Source of the DNA: Streptomyces sp. NBC_00258
GTDB lineage: Bacteria; Actinomycetota; Actinomycetes; Streptomycetales; Streptomycetaceae
NCBI RefSeq assembly: GCF_036182465.1
Contig: NZ_CP108081.1
Span: 6,324,001-6,388,000 of the forward strand
Reading direction: 5' to 3'
DNA: 64,000 bases
Under the pieces are notes generated by a model, which saw only the letters and a list, made by a program, of their open reading frames with translations, was not told the DNA's origin and did no database searches. The translations under genes and the position numbers were made by a program. This document shows positions 1-8,309 of this stretch, one piece after another. The first letter of the stretch is position 1; each line of letters begins with the position of its first letter.

Positions 1-518
1 AGAAGGCCGAGAAGGCCGGCGTCGAGGTCGTCCAGGGCGGCTACCAGGACCTGGAGGAGTGGCAGCGCCTCTACGAGATCACGGCCCTGCGCGACCACTT
101 CCGGCCTCGACCGCTCTCGTACTTCCAGCGCATGTGGACGGCTCTCAACACCGAGGACCCCAACCGCATGCGGCTGTACTTCGCCCGGCACGAGGGTGTG
201 AACCTCTCCGCCGCGACGATGCTGGTCGTCGGCGGGCACGTCTGGTACTCCTACGGCGCCTCCGACAACATCGGGCGTGAGGTCCGGCCCTCGAACGCGA
301 TGCAGTGGCGGATGCTGCGCGACGCCTACGCGCTCGGCGCCACCGTCTACGACCTGCGCGGCATCTCCGACTCGCTGGACGAGACCGACCACCTCTTCGG
401 CCTCATCCAGTTCAAGGTGGGTACCGGAGGGCAGGCCGCCGAATACCTCGGTGAGTGGGACTTCCCGCTCAACAAATTGCTCCACAAGGCGCTCGACATC
501 TACATGTCGCGCCGCTGA
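1..518 (+). CDS. femX: FemX-like lipid II:glycine glycyltransferase (3' part)
   Basis: This is the C-terminal part of a Fem/FemABX aminoacyltransferase; the reading frame is open from base 3 and ends in TGA at 518. The visible 171 residues carry the typical GNAT-like C-terminal fold, with an aromatic-rich run, the segment V-W-Y-S-Y-G-A-S-D and the closing stretch with Y-D-L-R-G-I-S-D that FemX/MurM proteins share. The family uses aminoacyl-tRNA to attach the first bridge residue (Gly in Streptomyces) to the LL-diaminopimelate side chain of lipid II on the cytoplasmic face. It sits directly before a PLP-dependent racemase-fold gene (66 bp gap), so an envelope operon is likely. The assignment is strong; the substrate glycine is inferred from the genus. 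Confidence 0.85.
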   Translation, partial: KAEKAGVEVVQGGYQDLEEWQRLYEITALRDHFRPRPLSYFQRMWTALNTEDPNRMRLYFARHEGVNLSAATMLVVGGHVWYSYGASDNIGREVRPSNAMQWRMLRDAYALGATVYDLRGISDSLDETDHLFGLIQFKVGTGGQAAEYLGEWDFPLNKLLHKALDIYMSRR

Positions 519-583
519 CGTACCAGAATTCGCCTTCATACCTCTGATACACCGCTGCCACGAGAAAGGTTCCAGGTCCGGCC

Positions 584-1615
584 ATGGCGCTCACGCTCTA
601 CGTCGACACCGCACGCTGGCGGGCGCACCACAAGCACGTGTCCGAGCAGTTCCCGGGGCTCGTCCCGGTCTGCAAGGGCAACGGCTACGGCTTCGGCCAC
701 GAGCGGCTCGCGGACGAGGCCACCCGCCTGGGCTCCGACATCCTGGCCGTGGGCACGACGTACGAGGCCGCGCGGATCAAGGACTGGTTCGGCGGCGACC
801 TGCTCGTGCTGACGCCGTTCAGGCGGGGCGAGGAGCCCGTGCCCCTGCCCGACCGGGTCATCCGCTCCGTGTCGTCGATCGACGGGGTCTACGGCCTCGT
901 GGGCGCCCGTGTCGTCATCGAGGTCATGTCCTCCATGAAGCGGCACGGCGTGAGCGAGCAGGATCTGCCCCAGCTCCACGCCGCCATAGAGAACGTGCGC
1001 CTTGAGGGCTTCGCGATCCACCTGCCCCTGGACCGCACCGACGGCTCGGACGCCGTCGAGGAGGTCATCGGCTGGATGGACCGGCTGCGCGCGGCCCGGC
1101 TGCCGCTGCACACCATGTTCGTCAGCCACCTCAAGGCCGCGGAGCTCGCACGGCTGCAGCAGCAGTTCCCGCAGACCCGCTTCCGTGCCCGCATCGGCAC
1201 GCGGCTGTGGCTGGGAGACCACGACGCCACCGAGTACCGCGGAGCCGTCCTGGACGTCACGCCGGTCTCCAAGGGCGACCGTTTCGGCTACCGCCAGCAG
1301 AAGGTCGCCTCGGACGGCTGGCTGGTGGTCGTGGCGGGCGGTACGTCGCACGGGGTGGGCTTGGAGGCTCCGAAAGCCCTGCACGGCGTCATGCCGCGCG
1401 CCAAGGGCGTCGCCAGGGCCGGCCTCGCCACGGTCAACCGGAACCTCTCACCGTTCGTCTGGGGCGCCAAGCAGCGCTGGTTCGCGGAGCCCCCGCACAT
1501 GCAGGTCTCGATCCTCTTCGTGCCCTCCGACGCCCCGGAGCCGAAGGTCGGCGAGGAGCTGGTGGCCCATCTGCGGCACACCACCACGCAGTTCGACCGC
1601 ATCGTCGAGCGCTGA
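584..1615 (+). CDS. Alanine racemase N-terminal domain (PLP) protein
   Basis: A 343-residue PLP-dependent protein of the alanine-racemase fold. The PLP lysine is K31 in the motif V-C-K-G-N-G-Y-G-F-G, which matches the racemase pattern K-x-N-x-Y-G-x-G, and near the C-terminus G-D-R-F-G-Y matches the second-domain region. ATG at 584 is chosen because it begins the conserved first strand; a purine-rich GAGAAAGG lies 5' of it. It follows femX by 66 bp and is probably cotranscribed. The divergence from housekeeping Alr makes the substrate uncertain: it could be an amino-acid racemase acting in wall precursor supply, or a YhfX-like protein. The function as a racemase is inferred from fold only. Confidence 0.75.
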   Translation: MALTLYVDTARWRAHHKHVSEQFPGLVPVCKGNGYGFGHERLADEATRLGSDILAVGTTYEAARIKDWFGGDLLVLTPFRRGEEPVPLPDRVIRSVSSIDGVYGLVGARVVIEVMSSMKRHGVSEQDLPQLHAAIENVRLEGFAIHLPLDRTDGSDAVEEVIGWMDRLRAARLPLHTMFVSHLKAAELARLQQQFPQTRFRARIGTRLWLGDHDATEYRGAVLDVTPVSKGDRFGYRQQKVASDGWLVVVAGGTSHGVGLEAPKALHGVMPRAKGVARAGLATVNRNLSPFVWGAKQRWFAEPPHMQVSILFVPSDAPEPKVGEELVAHLRHTTTQFDRIVER

Positions 1616-1646
1616 GAGCGGGGGACACCAACCCCGCGCACAGACG

Positions 1647-1680
1647 AAAGGCCGTACACGGACTCCGTGTACGGCCTTTT
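1647..1680. terminator. Bidirectional terminator
   Basis: A perfect 16-bp inverted repeat (arms 1647-1662 and 1664-1679, AAAGGCCGTACACGGA and its complement) with A-rich and T-rich flanks. It lies between the convergent racemase-fold gene and the membrane glycosyltransferase, so it can stop both transcripts. Confidence 0.9.
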
Positions 1681-1706
1681 ACGTGACTCGCCCACGCCCT
1701 GTTCGC

Positions 1707-3212
1707 TCAGGGCGAACGCCGCTTCGTCGGTTCGTCCTCGGCGCCCCACTCCACGTACGGCCCGTCGAAGTGCGCCGCGTGCCGAGGCGGGTGGGCCGCG
1801 GCTCCCAGGACGAAGACGTCCTGCGCACCGTCCAGCACCCCGCCGGACGGGTCGTCGTCACCGGAGCGGCGCACCACGTCCCGCTCCGGCATGAGGATGT
1901 CGCGCACGATCACCGCGCACAGATACAACGTCCCCAACAGGTGTACGGCGATGGCCAGTTGGTACCCCTCTTGCGGCAGTCCCTTGTGGGCGTCTCCACT
2001 GGTCGTGTACGCGAGGTACATCCAGATGCCGAGGAAGTACGCCACCTCGCACGCCTGCCAGATCAGGAAGTCCCGCCACTTCGGCCGGGCCAGCACGGCG
2101 AGGGGCACCAGCCACAGCACGTACTGCGGCGAGTAGACCTTGTTGGTGAGGATGAAGGCCGCGACGATCAGGAACGCCAGCTGGGCGAAGCGCGGCCGGC
2201 GCGGAGCGGTCAGCGCGAGAGCCGCGACACCCACACAGGAGATCAGCATCAGCACCGTGGCGAACGTGTTGACCGTGTCGGTGTCGAGCGGGGTTTCCAT
2301 TCGCTGGGACAGGATCAGCCAGAAGGAGCCGAAGTCGACGCCACGTTCCTGGCTGAACGTGTAGAACTTCGACCAGCCCTCGGGCGCAAGCAGCATCACC
2401 GGAAGGTTCACGACCAGCCAGGAGCCGGCGGCACCGAGCAGCGCCGCACCGAACTCCCGCCATCTGCCCGCGCGCCAGCACAGTACGAGCAGTGGCCCGA
2501 GCAGCAGCGCGGGATAGAGCTTGGCGGCCGTGGCGAGCCCCAGCAGGACTCCGAAGGCAAGGGGACGGCTCCGTGCCCACATCAGCATCGCGGCGGCCGT
2601 CAGAGCGACAGCCAGCAGGTCCCAGTTGATGGTGGCGGTCAGCGCGAAAGCAGGCGCCAGAGCGACCAGCAGGCCGTCCCAGGGGCGCCGCCGGTGGGTG
2701 CGGGTCACGCAGACGGCGATGACGGCCGTGCACGCCATCAGCATCCCGGCGTTGACCATCCAGTAGACCTGCTCCTGGTCCTGGATGCTGCCGCTGCCCG
2801 GCGTCAGCCACGAGGCGACCTCCATGAACACGCCGGTCAGCACCGGGTATTCGAGGTACTCCATGTCGCCTTCGAGCTTGTCGAAGTACGGCACCAGCCC
2901 GTCGGCGAAGCCCCGCCCCTGGTAGAGGTGCGGGATGTCCGAGTAGCAGGCATGCGTGTACTGCGAGCTGGCCCCGAAGAACCAGGCGCCGTCGTAGCAG
3001 GGCAGCTTCTGCACCATGCCGAGGGCGAACATGCCGATCGCGACGAGCGCGATGACCCGCACCGGAGTCCACCAGGACGTCCCGAGCAGCGCGCGCCGCC
3101 CGAGAGGACCACCGAACAGTTCACTGCCGGTCGCGGCGACCGGGTCCTCCTTGGTCGGCCGGACCAGATCTGGCTCGTGCACGCTCGCGCGCGTCGTTTC
3201 TGCACTGGGCAT
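1707..3212 (-). CDS. GT87-like polytopic membrane glycosyltransferase
   Basis: A roughly 500-residue membrane protein with about ten hydrophobic segments, of the GT-C / DUF2029 (GT87) class that uses polyprenyl-phosphate mannose as donor. After the first membrane segment comes an acidic extracytoplasmic loop with Y-F-D-K-L-E-G-D and L-E-Y-P-V-L-T-G, which is typical of this family; V-Y-S-P-Q-Y-V-L-W-L-V-P, a hallmark of GT-C mannosyltransferases, is near the C-terminus. The frame stays open upstream through a parS site (giving an artificial Met-Phe-His-Val-Lys start), but ATG at 3212 is preferred because GGCAGGA sits 8 nt before it. The acceptor is unknown; a glycolipid or glycoprotein in the envelope is the likely target. 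Confidence 0.8.
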   Translation of the reverse strand: MPSAETTRASVHEPDLVRPTKEDPVAATGSELFGGPLGRRALLGTSWWTPVRVIALVAIGMFALGMVQKLPCYDGAWFFGASSQYTHACYSDIPHLYQGRGFADGLVPYFDKLEGDMEYLEYPVLTGVFMEVASWLTPGSGSIQDQEQVYWMVNAGMLMACTAVIAVCVTRTHRRRPWDGLLVALAPAFALTATINWDLLAVALTAAAMLMWARSRPLAFGVLLGLATAAKLYPALLLGPLLVLCWRAGRWREFGAALLGAAGSWLVVNLPVMLLAPEGWSKFYTFSQERGVDFGSFWLILSQRMETPLDTDTVNTFATVLMLISCVGVAALALTAPRRPRFAQLAFLIVAAFILTNKVYSPQYVLWLVPLAVLARPKWRDFLIWQACEVAYFLGIWMYLAYTTSGDAHKGLPQEGYQLAIAVHLLGTLYLCAVIVRDILMPERDVVRRSGDDDPSGGVLDGAQDVFVLGAAAHPPRHAAHFDGPYVEWGAEDEPTKRRSP

Positions 3213-3250
3213 GCCGCACATCCTGCCGTACGCGCCTAGGAATACGCCGA

Positions 3251-3281
3251 GGGCCGTCGCACCGACTCGGTGCGACGGCCC
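3251..3281 (-). terminator. Rho-independent-type hairpin after the PBP gene
   Basis: Perfect 13-bp stem GGGCCGTCGCACC with a 5-nt loop, located between two genes read on the minus strand. It probably ends the class A PBP transcript just before the glycosyltransferase start. It touches the parS site at 3284. Confidence 0.75.
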
Positions 3282-3283
3282 TC

Positions 3284-3297
3284 GTTTCACGTGAAAC
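3284..3297. other. parS site (perfect)
   Basis: GTTTCACGTGAAAC, the exact 14-bp ParB-binding palindrome of Streptomyces. It is the first of a pair whose starts are 28 bp apart, in the gap between the glycosyltransferase and PBP genes. Confidence 0.95.
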
Positions 3298-3311
3298 ACC
3301 TCACTGCGGAT

Positions 3312-3325
3312 GTTTCACGTGAAAC
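3312..3325. other. parS site (perfect)
   Basis: GTTTCACGTGAAAC, the second member of the pair in this gap. It lies 16 bp beyond the stop codon of the class A PBP gene. Confidence 0.95.
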
Positions 3326-3340
3326 ACCCCGTGGAGGCAG

Positions 3341-6046
3341 CTATCCGGTTGATCCTCCGAAGAGGCCACCATTGCCATTACCTCTGGTGTTGCCTGGATC
3401 CTCGGATTCCGTGGGTGAAGACGACACTCCTCCGTCCGTACCGCCGGTCTCGTTTCCGCCCGTTTCTGTTCCGCCGGTGTCCTCGCACGGGAAGTTGCCG
3501 AAGGGGCCACAGGTCTCACTCGTGGAGGGCGAAGGAGAGGTCTCCGTCTCGCTGGGCTCCGCACTGGGCTCGGGCTGCTCCTCTTCGGACTCGGTGGGCG
3601 AGGGGGTCACGCTCGGGGTCGGAAGGTCGTTGACGACCACACCGATGGGCTCGGCCTCCGGGAAGTCCTCGGACGGCTCACCCTTGAGCGCCTGCTCCAT
3701 GTAGTCGTGCCAGACCTCGGCCGGGAACGAGGCACCGTGAATGGTCTTCTGGCCACCCGTGCCGTACATCTCCAGGAACGGACGACTCTTCTTGGTCTCG
3801 TCGTCGTCCATGCGGTACATGCTGACCGCGGTCGACAACTGCGGGGTGTACCCGACGAACCAGGCGGACTTGTTGCCGTCCGTCGTACCGGTCTTGCCTG
3901 CCACCTCGCGACCGTCGAGTTGGGCCGAGGTACCGGTTCCGTCCTCGACGACGGTCTTCAGGACGTCGGTGACGTTGTCAGCGACCGGCTTGGTGAAGGC
4001 ATCCTTGGGCGCGGACTTGTGCTTCCACACGATGCCCCCTTCGTGCTCGACCTCCCGGACCGAGAACGGGTCGTTCTGCTTCCCGCTGGTCGCGAACGTC
4101 GCGTACGAACCGGCCATGCGAATCGCGCTGGGGTCCGAGATACCGATGGAGAAGGACGGGAAGGTGGTGCCCGTCAGACTGTTCGGCCTGAGGCCGGCGT
4201 TCTCCGCCGCCTTCTTCACCTTGTCCAGACCGACATCCATGCCGAGCTGCACGAAGGCGGAGTTCGCCGACACCCTCATGGCTTCACGCAGGTCGATCCG
4301 GTAGTTCGGCGGAGTGCCGTACGACGCGTCGTCGTCGTTGGTCTGCAGCCACTCCTTGCCCTTGTCGTTCTTCCAGATACTGCCGTCGTAGGTCTCGATC
4401 TTGAGTTTGTTCTTGCCGCTGTAGAAGCTGTCCGGCGAGACCTTGGTGCGTTCGTCCTGTGCCTGGGACTCCCCGAGGTCGGGGTCGCGCTTGCCGTCCT
4501 GCATGGCGGCCGCCAGGACGAACGGCTTGAACGTCGAACCGACCGCGGCACCAGTCTCGTCGGCGTTGTTGGTGAAGTGCTTGGTCGCCGACTCACCGCC
4601 GTAGATGGCGACGATGGCACCGTCCTTCGGATCCACGGAAGCCCCGCCGAACTGGACGTGCGTGTCGGTCTTCGGGCGGCGCTTCGCGTCGAGGTTCTCC
4701 TTGCGGACCTTCTTCACGGCCTTCTCGAGCTCGTTGACCTTCGTCTTGTCGAAGGTCGTGTGGATCTCGTAGCCGCCCTGCCGGAGCTGCTCCTCGGTGA
4801 TATCCGTGTTGTTGATGACGTAGCCCTTGGCGAGATCGACGAGATAGCCGATCTGACCGCCCAGCTCGGAGCTGGACCGCGGGTTCTGGAGCTTGGGGAG
4901 CTCCGTGTACTTGGCCCGCTCGGTGGCCGACAGGTGCCCGTCCTTGACCATTTCGGTCAGGATCCAGCTCCAGCGTTCCGTGGCCCGCCTGGTGTTGGCC
5001 TCTTGTGTGGCCCCCGGGTCGATCGCCGTCGCTCCCGCGGGGTCGTAGTACGTGGCGCCCTTCAGAACCGCGGCGAGGAGGGCGCACTCACTCGCGTCCA
5101 GGTCGGTCGCGTCCTTGCCGAAGTAGGAACGAGCGGCTGCCTGGAGTCCATAGGAGCTACGGCCGTAATAGGCGGTGTTCAGGTACCCCGCCATGACCTC
5201 TTCCTTGGGCTCCTCTCGGCCCACCTTGATGGAGACGAGCAGTTCCTTGAACTTTCGGGACATCGTCTGCGACTGGTCGTTCAGCATCGCGTTCTTCACG
5301 TACTGCTGGGTGATGGTCGAGCCGCCCTGCGTCTCGCCGCCCTTGGCCATGTTGAAGAGCGCGCGGCCGATACCCACGGGGTCGATGCCCTTGTCGGTCT
5401 CGAACTTCTTGTTCTCGGCCGACATGACGGCGTACCGCATCGCCTTGGGGATCTGCTCGTACTTGATGTTCTGGCGGTTGGTCTCACCGCCCGTGGACAC
5501 CATCGGCTTGTTGTTGGCCCAGTAGTAGACGTTGTTCTGCGCCTTCGCGGCCGCAGCGACGTCCGGCACTCCCACCATGGCGTACGCGATGCCCGCCACG
5601 GCCATCAGACTGCCGCAGAAGCCGATGAACGTACCCGTCACGAGCTTCCACGAGGGCACCCAACGTGCCCATCCGTACTTGCCCGCGCGCGGATAGTCGA
5701 TGATCCGCTTCTTGTAGGGATCGGGCCCGCGCCCTCTGCCCCGCCCAGGGCCGTTCGGCCCGCCGGGACCACCACGCCGGCCGCCACCACCGTGGCCGCC
5801 GTGCCCCGCCCCGTCGGCGGCTCTGCGCCTGCCACCGCTGGGGCTGCTTCTCTGTGCCGCCCGCCGGGCCTCTGCACGGCTACCGAACGGGCGCTCCTCA
5901 CCTCCCGAGTCATAGGAGTCGGAAGGAGACCCGGTGGCGCTCCGCGGCGCCGCACGGCGGCCGGAGGACGACCCGGTCTGGCCGCGTCGGGCCGCGGCAC
6001 GTCCGCCGCCTTGCGGCTGCGGCGGTTTGCGACGGTGCTCGCTCAT
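3341..6046 (-). CDS. Class A penicillin-binding protein (transglycosylase/transpeptidase)
   Basis: A 901-residue bifunctional peptidoglycan synthase. Residues 1-130 are a basic, Gly/Arg-rich cytoplasmic tail; one membrane anchor spans about 135-158. The GT51 domain follows with its catalytic Glu in S-A-E-N-K-K-F (E211), G-G-S-T-I-T-Q-Q (241-248) and R-K-F-K-E. The transpeptidase domain has S-T-F-K (S504), S-A-N (593-595) and K-T-G-T (718-721). The C-terminal about 85 residues are Ser/Thr/Glu/Pro- and then Gly-rich, a likely wall-spanning linker. ATG 6046 has GAGGAG 10 nt upstream. It polymerises and crosslinks lipid II at the outer membrane face. The neighbouring PadR gene is divergent; control by PadR is possible but not shown. 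Confidence 0.95.
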   Translation of the reverse strand: MSEHRRKPPQPQGGGRAAARRGQTGSSSGRRAAPRSATGSPSDSYDSGGEERPFGSRAEARRAAQRSSPSGGRRRAADGAGHGGHGGGGRRGGPGGPNGPGRGRGRGPDPYKKRIIDYPRAGKYGWARWVPSWKLVTGTFIGFCGSLMAVAGIAYAMVGVPDVAAAAKAQNNVYYWANNKPMVSTGGETNRQNIKYEQIPKAMRYAVMSAENKKFETDKGIDPVGIGRALFNMAKGGETQGGSTITQQYVKNAMLNDQSQTMSRKFKELLVSIKVGREEPKEEVMAGYLNTAYYGRSSYGLQAAARSYFGKDATDLDASECALLAAVLKGATYYDPAGATAIDPGATQEANTRRATERWSWILTEMVKDGHLSATERAKYTELPKLQNPRSSSELGGQIGYLVDLAKGYVINNTDITEEQLRQGGYEIHTTFDKTKVNELEKAVKKVRKENLDAKRRPKTDTHVQFGGASVDPKDGAIVAIYGGESATKHFTNNADETGAAVGSTFKPFVLAAAMQDGKRDPDLGESQAQDERTKVSPDSFYSGKNKLKIETYDGSIWKNDKGKEWLQTNDDDASYGTPPNYRIDLREAMRVSANSAFVQLGMDVGLDKVKKAAENAGLRPNSLTGTTFPSFSIGISDPSAIRMAGSYATFATSGKQNDPFSVREVEHEGGIVWKHKSAPKDAFTKPVADNVTDVLKTVVEDGTGTSAQLDGREVAGKTGTTDGNKSAWFVGYTPQLSTAVSMYRMDDDETKKSRPFLEMYGTGGQKTIHGASFPAEVWHDYMEQALKGEPSEDFPEAEPIGVVVNDLPTPSVTPSPTESEEEQPEPSAEPSETETSPSPSTSETCGPFGNFPCEDTGGTETGGNETGGTDGGVSSSPTESEDPGNTRGNGNGGLFGGSTG

Positions 6047-6117
6047 CGAACGATTACTCCTCGGGCAGGCGCACCTGAGCGCGCCTGGAAACGGCGGCTG
6101 GTTTCCGGTCCCCCCGA

Positions 6118-6153
6118 AGTACGGATGCGGTCGTTCTTACATTCATCCGTACT
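6118..6153. promoter_or_regulatory. Inverted repeat upstream of the PBP gene
   Basis: Perfect 10-bp arms (6118-6127 and 6144-6153) separated by 16 bp. The position fits an operator or a leader hairpin of the class A PBP gene. The binding protein is unknown; the arms do not match the PadR-type palindrome nearby. Confidence 0.5.
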
Positions 6154-6316
6154 GCACCGAGGACGAGGACGTCCCCATGCGTCACTCGGTTCCCGGTGGT
6201 TTGCATGGCGCACAGACTACGCACCGTCAAAACCTGCCTAGTACCGAAGTTCACCCCAAATCAGGCAACTTGCTTCCTACGAATCGGTGATGTGACCCCG
6301 TTCACGATGCCCCCTC

Positions 6317-6371
6317 TTGTCGCATGCGGCGGACCGATCTATCGTTCTGATGTATCGAGTCGATACATCAG
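6317..6371 (+). promoter_or_regulatory. padR promoter with overlapping palindromic operator
   Basis: A candidate -35 TTGTCG (6317-6322) and -10 TATCGT (6340-6345) are separated by 17 bp. Immediately after the -10, at 6347-6371, is a perfect 12+1+12 inverted repeat (CTGATGTATCGA, G, and its complement) that would cover the transcription start. PadR proteins commonly repress their own gene through a palindrome with an ATGTAT/ATACAT-type edge, so autorepression is likely. Confidence 0.75.
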
Positions 6372-6420
6372 CTCGGCATAAAGACCGTCACGGCAAGACC
6401 GCGGCAGAGAGGAGGCGACG

Positions 6421-7104
6421 ATGAGCCGGCGTTCCGGGATCCTTGAGTTCGCCGTCCTCGGCCTGCTCCGCGAGTCCCCGATGCACGGCTATGAGCTGCG
6501 CAAACGCCTCAATACGTCACTGGGGGTGTTCCGTGCGTTCAGCTACGGGACGCTCTACCCCTGCCTCAAGACGCTGGTCGCCAGCGGCTGGTTGATCGAG
6601 GAGCCGGGGAACACCACCGAGGACGCGCTCGCGGCGCCACTCTCAGGGCGTCGCGCCAAGATCGTCTATCGGTTGACGGCTGAAGGTAAGGAGCATTTCG
6701 AGGACCTGCTCTCACAGACGGGTCCCGACGCGTACGAGGACGAGCACTTCGCCGCTCGCTTCGCCTTCTTCGGCCAGACGTCACGGGACGTACGGATGCG
6801 GGTCCTCGAAGGGCGCCGCAGCCGTCTCGAGGAGCGCCTGGAGAAGATGCGTGCCTCTCTGGCGCGCACCCGGGAGCGACTCGACGACTACACCCTTGAG
6901 CTCCAGCGCCACGGAATGGAGTCCGTGGAGCGCGAAGTGCGCTGGCTGAACGAGCTCATCGAGAGCGAGCGGGCCGGACGGGACCAGCAGCGTCCCGGAT
7001 CGGACGGCTCCGCTCAGCAGGACAGCACATCTGGGGAGTCGGGCGGCCTGCCCCGGCCCGGGGACACTCCCGGGCCGGATCCGTCCGATGACACTGCCAC
7101 GTGA
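6421..7104 (+). CDS. PadR family transcriptional regulator
   Basis: A 227-residue regulator. Residues about 1-90 form the PadR winged helix (L-E-F-A-V-L-G-L-L, then H-G-Y-E-L and Y-G-T-L-Y-P-x-L), and the C-terminal half has a long helical segment rich in Arg/Glu that should mediate dimerisation, followed by a Ser/Gly/Asp-rich tail. ATG 6421 has AGAGGAGG 5 nt upstream. The gene is followed closely by inositol-1-phosphate synthase, so both may share the promoter at 6317. A likely role is to control this small operon and perhaps the divergent PBP gene; the effector is unknown. Confidence 0.9.
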   Translation: MSRRSGILEFAVLGLLRESPMHGYELRKRLNTSLGVFRAFSYGTLYPCLKTLVASGWLIEEPGNTTEDALAAPLSGRRAKIVYRLTAEGKEHFEDLLSQTGPDAYEDEHFAARFAFFGQTSRDVRMRVLEGRRSRLEERLEKMRASLARTRERLDDYTLELQRHGMESVEREVRWLNELIESERAGRDQQRPGSDGSAQQDSTSGESGGLPRPGDTPGPDPSDDTAT

Positions 7105-7148
7105 AGTCCTCTCAGGGCTTCACCGAGTACACACAGGGAGCAACCGGA

Positions 7149-8231
7149 ATGGGTTCGGTTCGCGTAGCCATCGTCGGCGTGGGCAACTGCGCCGCCTCGC
7201 TGGTACAGGGCGTCGAGTACTACAAGGATGCCGATCCGGCGTCCAAGGTGCCCGGCCTGATGCACGTCCAGTTCGGCGACTACCACGTGGGTGACGTCGA
7301 GTTCGTCGCCGCCTTCGACGTCGACGCGAAGAAGGTCGGCCTCGACCTCTCGGACGCCATCGGCGCCAGCGAGAACAACACCATCAAGATCTGCGACGTC
7401 CCGAACAAGGGCGTCACGGTCCAGCGCGGTCACACGTACGACGGTCTCGGCAAGTACTACCGCGAGACCATCGAGGAGTCCGCCGAGGCCCCGGTCGACG
7501 TCGTCCAGATCCTCAAGGACAAGCAGGTCGACGTTCTCGTCTGCTACCTGCCCGTCGGTTCCGAGGACGCGGCGAAGTTCTACGCCCAGGCCGCCATCGA
7601 CGCCAAGGTCGCCTTCGTCAACGCTCTTCCGGTCTTCATCGCCGGCACCAAGGAGTGGGCGGACAAGTTCACCGAGGCGGGCGTCCCGATCGTCGGCGAC
7701 GACATCAAGTCGCAGGTCGGCGCCACCATCACGCACCGTGTGATGGCGAAGCTGTTCGAGGACCGCGGTGTCCGACTCGAGCGCACCATGCAGCTCAACG
7801 TCGGCGGCAACATGGACTTCAAGAACATGCTGGAGCGCGACCGCCTCGAGTCCAAGAAGATCTCGAAGACGCAGGCCGTCACCTCGCAGATCCCCGACCG
7901 CGACATGGGCGCGAAGAACGTCCACATCGGTCCCTCGGACTACGTGGCCTGGCTCGACGACCGCAAGTGGGCGTACGTCCGCCTCGAGGGCCGTGCCTTC
8001 GGTGACGTCCCGCTGAACCTGGAGTACAAGCTCGAGGTCTGGGACTCCCCGAACTCCGCGGGTGTCATCATCGACGCCCTGCGTGCCGCGAAGATCGCCA
8101 AGGACCGTGGCATCGGCGGCCCGATCCTCTCCGCGTCGAGCTACTTCATGAAGTCGCCGCCGGTCCAGTACTTCGACGACGAGGCCTACGACAACGTCGA
8201 GAAGTTCATCAAGGGCGAGGTCGAGCGCTAA
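7149..8231 (+). CDS. ino1: myo-Inositol-1-phosphate synthase
   Basis: A 360-residue actinobacterial-type synthase that converts glucose-6-phosphate to 1D-myo-inositol-3-phosphate with NAD, feeding mycothiol and phosphatidylinositol synthesis. The N-terminus has the nucleotide loop V-G-V-G-N-C-A-A-S-L, and the body carries the conserved stretch N-V-G-G-N-M-D-F-K-N-M and the catalytic K-S-Q-V-G region. ATG 7149 is preferred over an upstream GTG at 7101 that overlaps the padR stop, because the conserved protein begins here and AGGGAG lies 8 nt upstream. It is probably cotranscribed with padR and ends at a strong hairpin. Confidence 0.95.
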   Translation: MGSVRVAIVGVGNCAASLVQGVEYYKDADPASKVPGLMHVQFGDYHVGDVEFVAAFDVDAKKVGLDLSDAIGASENNTIKICDVPNKGVTVQRGHTYDGLGKYYRETIEESAEAPVDVVQILKDKQVDVLVCYLPVGSEDAAKFYAQAAIDAKVAFVNALPVFIAGTKEWADKFTEAGVPIVGDDIKSQVGATITHRVMAKLFEDRGVRLERTMQLNVGGNMDFKNMLERDRLESKKISKTQAVTSQIPDRDMGAKNVHIGPSDYVAWLDDRKWAYVRLEGRAFGDVPLNLEYKLEVWDSPNSAGVIIDALRAAKIAKDRGIGGPILSASSYFMKSPPVQYFDDEAYDNVEKFIKGEVER

Positions 8232-8255
8232 AACGCTTGATGTGCCGCTCTGTTG

Positions 8256-8286
8256 AGGGTCCCCGGGTCGCAAGCCCGGGGACCCT
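8256..8286 (+). terminator. Terminator after inositol-1-phosphate synthase
   Basis: Perfect 12-bp stem AGGGTCCCCGGG with a 7-nt loop, 24 bp after the stop codon and before the MFS gene. Confidence 0.85.
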
Positions 8287-8309
8287 CCTCGTATGTGAGG
8301 CTGTGCCCC

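Larger units (their letters stand above)
6047..6420. promoter_or_regulatory. Divergent regulatory gap between PBP and padR genes
   Basis: 374 bp without a gene. It holds a 10-bp inverted repeat AGTACGGATG-N16-CATCCGTACT (6118-6153) placed 72-107 bp before the PBP start, and the padR promoter and operator described separately. The rest shows no other clear signal. Confidence 0.6.

Noticed and set aside
1002..3239. Plus-strand frame of 745 codons
   Set aside because: It runs through the end of the racemase-fold gene, a terminator and the antisense of the glycosyltransferase; composition is rich in Arg/Ser/Pro with no motif.
3707..6241. Long plus-strand open frame of 844 codons
   Set aside because: It is the antisense shadow of the class A PBP gene; high GC makes such frames common, and it has no family motif or ribosome site.
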